Below, in pieces: positions 53,586 to 58,181 of a DNA stretch of 58,181 bases. A program made the translations under genes and the position numbers. Positions within the stretch are counted from its first letter, which is position 1; each line of letters begins with the position of its first letter. This stretch comes from an uncultured bacterium. Its GTDB lineage: Bacteria; Pseudomonadota; Gammaproteobacteria; Burkholderiales; Burkholderiaceae_C. The stretch is from positions 1 through 58,181 of the forward strand of contig CAIYQZ010000013.1 in assembly GCA_903928495.1 (NCBI GenBank), read 5' to 3'. The notes under the pieces are model-generated. The model was not told where the DNA came from. It saw nothing but the letters and a program-made list of their open reading frames with translations, and did not search any database.

Positions 53586-55961
53586 ATGCGCCTGCCCTCA
53601 TTTGCCCTGTTGACCGTGCTGCTCGCCGGTTGTGCCACGCTGGTGTCCGATGTGCTCGATGCCCGTTACGGCCCCGCCGAGCACACCCGGTTTGACCAGC
53701 CTCGTACCGCGCAGGCGGGTGTGCCCAGCTACCAGCAGCACATCAAGCCCATTTTCGACAACCGCTGTGTGGTGTGCCATGGCTGCCACGACGCACCGTG
53801 CCAGTTGAAGCTCGGCAGCTGGGAGGGCATCGCGCGTGGGCTGACCAAGGCCAGCGTGTACGGCGAATTGCGTTTGAACGCAGCGCCACTGACCCGGCTG
53901 GGGCTGGACGCGCAGCGGGCATCGCAATGGCGTGGCCTGGGCTTTGACCCGGTGCTGAACGAACGCAGCACCACGCCTGACCACCAACTGGATGCCAGCC
54001 TGCTGTGGCGCAGCCTGGCCCTGAAACAAGCCAACCCTTTGCCAGCCACCCCTGTTCTGCCCGCAGCAGACTTCGACCTGGCGCTGGACCGCACCAACAG
54101 TTGCCCCAGCCTGGCCGAGTACGACGCGTTTGCCTCGCAGCACGCACAGGCGGGCATGCCCTACGGCCTGCCGGGGCTGACACAGGCCGAGCTGGACACC
54201 GTTCGCCGTTGGCTGCAGGCCGGAGCGCCCGACGACCCTGTTCCCGCCCTGCCCGTGCACATTGCAAAACAGATGGCCGAGTGGGAGCAATTGCTCAACG
54301 GCAGCACACCCAAAGATCGCCTCGTGGCGCGCTACCTGTACGAACACCTGTACTTGGGCAGCCTGGTGTTCGAGGGCGATGCGCAACGCCACGTGTTCAA
54401 GCTGGTGCGCAGCAGCACACCATCCGGCCAGCCCGCGGCGGTCATTGCCACCCGCCGTCCATTTGACGACCCCGGTGTGCGGCGGCCCTACTACCGCCTG
54501 GTGCCAGACCACGAAACCGTGCTGGCCAAAACCCACATGCCCTATGCGCTGAGCGCGGCCCGCATGGCACGGTGGCGGCAATGGTTCTGGCAAACCCCGT
54601 ATCAGGTGAACAACCTGCCGGGATACGACGCCGAAACGGCTTCCAACCCGTTCCGGGCTTTTGCGGCGCTGCCGCTGGACAGCCGCTACCGCTTTTTGCT
54701 GGACGACGCGGGTTACTTCGTCAGCAACTTCATCAAGGGGCCGGTGTGCAGGGGGCAGACTGCGCTGGACGTGATCAACGACCGCTTCTGGGTGTTCTTT
54801 GTCGACCCCGAGGTGGGCGCCAACGACCACGCAGCGCAACTGGTGGCACGAGAAGCGGATGTGTTGCGCATGCCAGCCGCAGAAGGCAGCAACGCCAGCC
54901 TGCTGGCCTGGCGTGCGATGGCCGCTGCCGAGGACCAGTTGCTCGCCGCGAAGACACGGCACATGGAACGCGTGTTTGGCCCGGGGAAGCGCCCCATCGA
55001 CCTGAGCTTTGTGTGGGACGGCGACGGCCACAACCCCAATGCGGCGCTGACCATCTTCCGCCACTTTGACAGCGCCACCGTGGAAAAAGGCCTGATCGGT
55101 GACCCACCCAAAACCGCCTGGGTGATTGGCTACCCGCTGCTGGAGCGCATTTTTTACCTGCTGGCTGCGGGTTTTGACGTGTATGGCAACACGGCGCACC
55201 AGTTGCAAACGCGGCTGGCTATGGACTTCTTGCGCATGGAAGGTGAATCGCACTTCCTCATGCTGTTGCCAGCATCGGCTCGCCTGCCGCTGCGCGATGC
55301 CTGGTACCGGGGGGTGAGCGACGAGGTCAAAGGCCGGGTGATCGGTGGGCGATACCGCTTCGATGCCGAAACCGGCATCGCCTACCCAACCGGTGCTGAC
55401 CCGCAGCAACACCTGTACGCCTTGCTGCACCGGCGCTTGAGCCCTGTGCTGAACCACCGGCACCACATCACACCCGCCACCGAGCCCGACGAAACGGCGC
55501 GCAAAGCCCTGCTGCAACTGGCTGCGCTGAAAGGCCCGGCCCTGCAATGGCTGCCGGAAGCCACCATGCTGCGCATCGACACCGCGCCCAAGCCCGATGG
55601 CGGCACCGGCGCGCGCTATGTGAGCCTGTTGCGCAACACCGGCCACCTGAACGTGAGCACCCTGTTCCGGGAAAGCGCCATGATCGCCCCGGACGAGCAC
55701 ACGCTGACCGTGGCACCCGGCTTCATCGGCGCCTACCCCAATGCCTTGCTGCACGCCAGCCCGGCACAGTTGCCGGAGTTGGTGAACGCCATCGCCACAC
55801 TGAAGTCAGAAGCTGAGTACCGCGCCCTGGCGGACCGCTTTGCCATTCGCCGCTCCAGTCCAAGCTTCTGGCCTGCCAGTGATGCGCTGATGGCCGCCTA
55901 CCGCCAGTGGGCACCGCGCGAGGCCGGGCTGCTGGATTGGGCGCGGCTGGAAAACCGCTGA
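53586..55961 (+). CDS. cti: Cis-trans fatty acid isomerase Cti
   Basis: A 791-residue lipoprotein-type signal (LLTVLLAGCATL) and c-type heme site CVVCHGCHDAPCQ near residue 58, followed by the long Cti domain. Cti converts cis- to trans-unsaturated fatty acids in membrane phospholipids during solvent or heat shock, acting in the periplasm without ATP. The CxxCH motif and total length fit the family. Monocistronic by position; the MFS gene downstream faces the other way. Confidence 0.96.
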   Translation: MRLPSFALLTVLLAGCATLVSDVLDARYGPAEHTRFDQPRTAQAGVPSYQQHIKPIFDNRCVVCHGCHDAPCQLKLGSWEGIARGLTKASVYGELRLNAAPLTRLGLDAQRASQWRGLGFDPVLNERSTTPDHQLDASLLWRSLALKQANPLPATPVLPAADFDLALDRTNSCPSLAEYDAFASQHAQAGMPYGLPGLTQAELDTVRRWLQAGAPDDPVPALPVHIAKQMAEWEQLLNGSTPKDRLVARYLYEHLYLGSLVFEGDAQRHVFKLVRSSTPSGQPAAVIATRRPFDDPGVRRPYYRLVPDHETVLAKTHMPYALSAARMARWRQWFWQTPYQVNNLPGYDAETASNPFRAFAALPLDSRYRFLLDDAGYFVSNFIKGPVCRGQTALDVINDRFWVFFVDPEVGANDHAAQLVAREADVLRMPAAEGSNASLLAWRAMAAAEDQLLAAKTRHMERVFGPGKRPIDLSFVWDGDGHNPNAALTIFRHFDSATVEKGLIGDPPKTAWVIGYPLLERIFYLLAAGFDVYGNTAHQLQTRLAMDFLRMEGESHFLMLLPASARLPLRDAWYRGVSDEVKGRVIGGRYRFDAETGIAYPTGADPQQHLYALLHRRLSPVLNHRHHITPATEPDETARKALLQLAALKGPALQWLPEATMLRIDTAPKPDGGTGARYVSLLRNTGHLNVSTLFRESAMIAPDEHTLTVAPGFIGAYPNALLHASPAQLPELVNAIATLKSEAEYRALADRFAIRRSSPSFWPASDALMAAYRQWAPREAGLLDWARLENR

Positions 55962-55986
55962 CCAAGACTGGTCAAGCTGCCCTCAT

Positions 55987-57186
55987 TCAGGCCTGTCGTG
56001 GCATGGGCTGCGCCCTGACCAGCACGGCATACAGGGCCACACCCGCCAGCAACGCAGCGGCAGCCACTTGCAACGACGCATCGAACCCCGCTTGCGGGGT
56101 GGCGCTGCGCGCCAGCAGCCACGCCACCAGCGCAGGCCCTGCAATCTGGCCCAGGCCATAAGCGGCGGTGAGCAGCCCGATGAACACCGACGCATCGGCA
56201 GGCCGCACGCGCCGCACCTCCTGCATGGCAAACAGGGTGATGGCCGTGAAAGGCAAGCCCAGCAGCAAGCTGCCCAACGCAAACCCCGCCAGCGTGGGCC
56301 ACCACAGCCCCACCATGACCCCGGCAGCCTGCATCACGTAGCTGGCCATCAGCAGGTGGCGGCGGTCCCATTGCGGGGGCACACGCAGGGTCAGCAACGA
56401 GCCTGTGGCCACGGCCAAGCCAAAGATGGGCCAGAACAGGTCGAGCCAAATGGAACCGGGCAACACCTGCCGCGCGATCACCGGCAAGAAGGTGGCGGTG
56501 ATGATGTAGCCAAACCCTGCCAGCCCATAGGCCACCACCAACAAGGCCATGGCCCGCCAGCGCACGGGTTCGGGCGCCGCCTGGGCGGCGGGAGTGGTCG
56601 ATGTGCCGCCCTGCAGTCGCGGCCACGCCGCCAGCGTGAGCAACAGCGCCACACCACCAAAAATAGCCCAACCTGTGGCCGCAGACTGGTGCCCGGCCAC
56701 CAGCGCGGTGGCGGACAGCCCGCTGAGGGCAATGCCCATGCCAGGCCCCACAAAAATCAGCCCAGCCAGCCGGGGAGCCCCCAAAGCAGCCAGCCGCGCC
56801 AGGCACCAGCCCGATGTGTACACAAACACCAGCGCGCTGGCCACCCCGGCCAAAAAGCGCAACCAGGGCCACCCGCTCGGCCAGGGCAATGCCATGGCAA
56901 GGGTGAGCACCACGGTAGCGGCCAGCCCCAGGCGAATGGCCGAGGTCATGGCCAAGCCCTTGCCCACCCAACGTGCCCAGACCCAGGGCTGAAACGCGCA
57001 GGCAATGGCCCCCAACCAGTAGCCGATGTAGTTGGCTGTGGCCAGCCAGCTGGCCTGGGGCAGGGCAATGACGCCGTCGTGCAGCATCATGGGCAACAGG
57101 GGGGTGAACGCGAACCGGCCAATGCCCATGGCCACGGCCAGCGACACCATGCCGGTGAAGGCAATCACAAGGGGGTTGTGAGTCAT
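55987..57186 (-). CDS. MFS transporter, YbfB/YjiJ family
   Basis: A 399-residue major-facilitator protein with 12 predicted helices. The start (PLVIAFTGMVSLAVAMGIGRFAFTPLLPMM) is the usual YbfB/YjiJ pattern. Substrate unknown. Start ATG 57186 (MTHNPLV) chosen; longer upstream frames overlap the ykgJ-like gene's promoter. Divergent from the YkgJ-family gene with 73 bases between the starts. Confidence 0.9.
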   Translation of the reverse strand: MTHNPLVIAFTGMVSLAVAMGIGRFAFTPLLPMMLHDGVIALPQASWLATANYIGYWLGAIACAFQPWVWARWVGKGLAMTSAIRLGLAATVVLTLAMALPWPSGWPWLRFLAGVASALVFVYTSGWCLARLAALGAPRLAGLIFVGPGMGIALSGLSATALVAGHQSAATGWAIFGGVALLLTLAAWPRLQGGTSTTPAAQAAPEPVRWRAMALLVVAYGLAGFGYIITATFLPVIARQVLPGSIWLDLFWPIFGLAVATGSLLTLRVPPQWDRRHLLMASYVMQAAGVMVGLWWPTLAGFALGSLLLGLPFTAITLFAMQEVRRVRPADASVFIGLLTAAYGLGQIAGPALVAWLLARSATPQAGFDASLQVAAAALLAGVALYAVLVRAQPMPRQA

Positions 57187-57259
57187 GCGCCTATTGGAAC
57201 CGCTGGCGGCGGGTGGTCGGGTGCCGCGCGGCACACCAACCGGCAGGAGACAATGCCCC

Positions 57260-57676
57260 ATGCGCTCATCCATCCAAATCGTCGACGTTGACCGGGTTGA
57301 AACCTGGACCCGCTACCGCCCCGGCATGTGCGACAGCTGCCAGGCCAACTGTTGCACCATGCCGTTGGAAATCCGGCTGCGTGATCTGGTGCGCCTCGGG
57401 TTGGTCGATGCCTTCGAGGCCGAGAACGAAGTCCCGGCTCGCATCGCCAAGCGGCTGCAAAAAGCCAAGCTGATTGACCGCTACAACAGCAAGGCAGAGC
57501 TGTTCACCATGGCCCGCCGGGCCGATGGCGACTGCACCTGGCTGGATAGCAAAACGCGGCGGTGCACCGTGTACGAGCAACGGCCGGACACCTGCCGCCA
57601 GCACCCCCAGCAAAAAAGCCCGCGCACGGGCTATTGCGCCTACGGCGCGCGGTTCGAGCCCCGCAAGGTGGTTTGA
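57260..57676 (+). CDS. YkgJ-family cysteine-cluster protein
   Basis: A 138-residue protein with CDSCQANCCTMP near residue 24, CTWLDSKTRRCTVYEQRPDTC around residues 94-114 and a further Cys in TGYCAYG. YkgJ/zinc-or-iron cluster family, probably binding an Fe-S or Zn cluster; function unknown. Start ATG 57260 chosen because the overlapping ATG 57253 is out of frame. Followed by the DUF3820 gene after 23 bases. Confidence 0.9.
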   Translation: MRSSIQIVDVDRVETWTRYRPGMCDSCQANCCTMPLEIRLRDLVRLGLVDAFEAENEVPARIAKRLQKAKLIDRYNSKAELFTMARRADGDCTWLDSKTRRCTVYEQRPDTCRQHPQQKSPRTGYCAYGARFEPRKVV

Positions 57677-57699
57677 AGCCCCCCACCAACGCACTGGCC

Positions 57700-57924
57700 A
57701 TGAATTCCCCCGACGGGCTGGACCCGGCGATGCTGCTCAAGCTGGTGAATACGCCCATGCCCTATGGCAAACACGCCGGGCGCATGCTGGCCGACCTGCC
57801 CGGCAACTACCTGAACTGGTTTGCCCGCGAGGGCTTTCCAAACGGCGAGCTGGGTCGCCTGCTGGCCCTGATGCAAACCATTGATCACAACGGGCTTCGC
57901 GAGCTGCTGCGGCCATTGCGCTGA
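57700..57924 (+). CDS. DUF3820-family small protein
   Basis: A 74-residue protein with MPYGKHAGRMLADLPGNYLN and GFPNGELGRLLALMQTID, the pattern of DUF3820 proteins (putative quorum-sensing-regulated factor or nuclease-associated motif; function unsettled). Start ATG 57700. It probably shares a transcript with the YkgJ-type gene. Confidence 0.82.
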   Translation: MNSPDGLDPAMLLKLVNTPMPYGKHAGRMLADLPGNYLNWFAREGFPNGELGRLLALMQTIDHNGLRELLRPLR

Positions 57925-58002
57925 TGCGTCTATCGCGCAAGGCCAAGCGTTTCAGTGGCCCTGAAAAAGAAATTCGTTTCTGAATACGCATATTGAATCG
58001 GA

Positions 58003-58031
58003 AGGTGTTGCCCGCAATCAAGCAACACCCT
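58003..58031 (-). terminator. Hairpin downstream of the edge lipoprotein gene
   Basis: Minus strand AGGGTGTTGC / GCAACACCTT, an 8-bp perfect core, 27 bases or fewer beyond the lipoprotein stop. No T-run, so it could be Rho-independent only weakly. Confidence 0.5.
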
Positions 58032-58037
58032 CCGAAG

Positions 58038-58181
58038 TTATTGAGTCCGACCTGATTTATTCAAAACCCGGCCATAACCAGCCGATGCGGAGCTGGTGCC
58101 GAGGTCTTTGACGGTGCGAGCATGGGCATTCAGTGTCTTACCGACGCTATTGCACCCCGCCAGCCCCGTGTGTCTTCTGTA
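58038..58181 (-). CDS. Small lipoprotein, 5' end outside window
   Basis: An open minus-strand frame from the window edge to a TAA at 58038, 47 residues. It contains a lipobox LAGCNSVGKTLN and then AHARTVKDLGTSSASAGYG, with no further membrane segment. If the Cys is the lipidated residue the mature part is about 38 residues, similar in size to entericidin-type lipoproteins. The frame is short and partial, so this is tentative. Confidence 0.4.
   Translation of the reverse strand, partial: YRRHTGLAGCNSVGKTLNAHARTVKDLGTSSASAGYGRVLNKSGRTQ

Noticed and set aside
53598-55754. A 718-codon minus-strand open frame over cti
   Set aside because: Shadow of cti; the cti frame has signal peptide, heme motif and family length.

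Overview
The window is a GC-rich chromosomal segment from a betaproteobacterium, most likely Burkholderiales/Comamonadaceae. The reasons are the origin layout (mnmE-yidC-yidD-rnpA-rpmH divergent from dnaA-dnaN-gyrB), the metX-metW pair, a Bug-type (TctC) solute receptor, and a cis-trans fatty acid isomerase. The family-level placement is from memory of gene order, not from a search.

Layout. 1-3 kb: a truncated chemotaxis receptor, then metX-metW behind a SAM-II-like riboswitch and an intrinsic terminator. 3-7 kb: glycine-rich RRM protein, then kdsD-kdsC-lptC and an SDR gene (lipopolysaccharide Kdo synthesis and export). 7-14 kb: CPA2 cation antiporter, metallo-beta-lactamase-fold hydrolase, apt, diguanylate cyclase, CDF-like membrane protein with altered metal ligands, ArsB/NhaD-like permease. 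14-24 kb: the replication-origin region with the housekeeping operons and a candidate oriC of stacked hairpins, one perfect DnaA box and two promoters. 24-30 kb: a c-di-GMP operon (HD-GYP, then PAS-GGDEF-EAL) followed by a 4-hydroxybutyryl-CoA dehydratase-like enzyme that seems to lack half the Fe-S ligands. 30-33 kb: a frameshifted thioredoxin-domain lipoprotein, a Tat-exported histidine phosphatase, a TerB-like protein and an HMA-fold protein without cysteines.

33-41 kb is the most accessory-looking part: an HNH nuclease, an unknown gene, a HIT protein 7 nt ahead of a nuclease resembling phosphorothioate-DNA-dependent restriction enzymes (sulfur-binding domain plus HNH), a Fic protein, a lipoprotein hydrolase, an AlkB-type hydroxylase and a mazEF-type toxin-antitoxin pair with a 14-bp inverted-repeat operator. 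41-46 kb: a LysR-controlled set reading M20 amidohydrolase, TctC receptor, tandem glycine riboswitch, dadA, acylphosphatase. This could form one circuit for N-acylglycine use: uptake, hydrolysis, glycine sensing and amino-acid oxidation. 46-58 kb: two CPBP intramembrane proteases, secreted proteins and lipoproteins, an M13 peptidase, exported glutathione peroxidase, FrnE/DsbA-like protein, Cti, an MFS transporter, YkgJ and DUF3820 proteins, and a lipoprotein fragment at the edge.

A dispersed intergenic repeat of about 50 bp occurs at least five times (about 13.9, 33.2, 36.1, 40.9 and 48.4 kb; a weaker sixth at 34.7 kb). Two genes (about 28.43 and 31.42 kb) look as if each has lost a single base; whether this is biology or assembly error cannot be told from one sequence. 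No tRNA, rRNA, CRISPR array, insertion sequence or prophage was seen.
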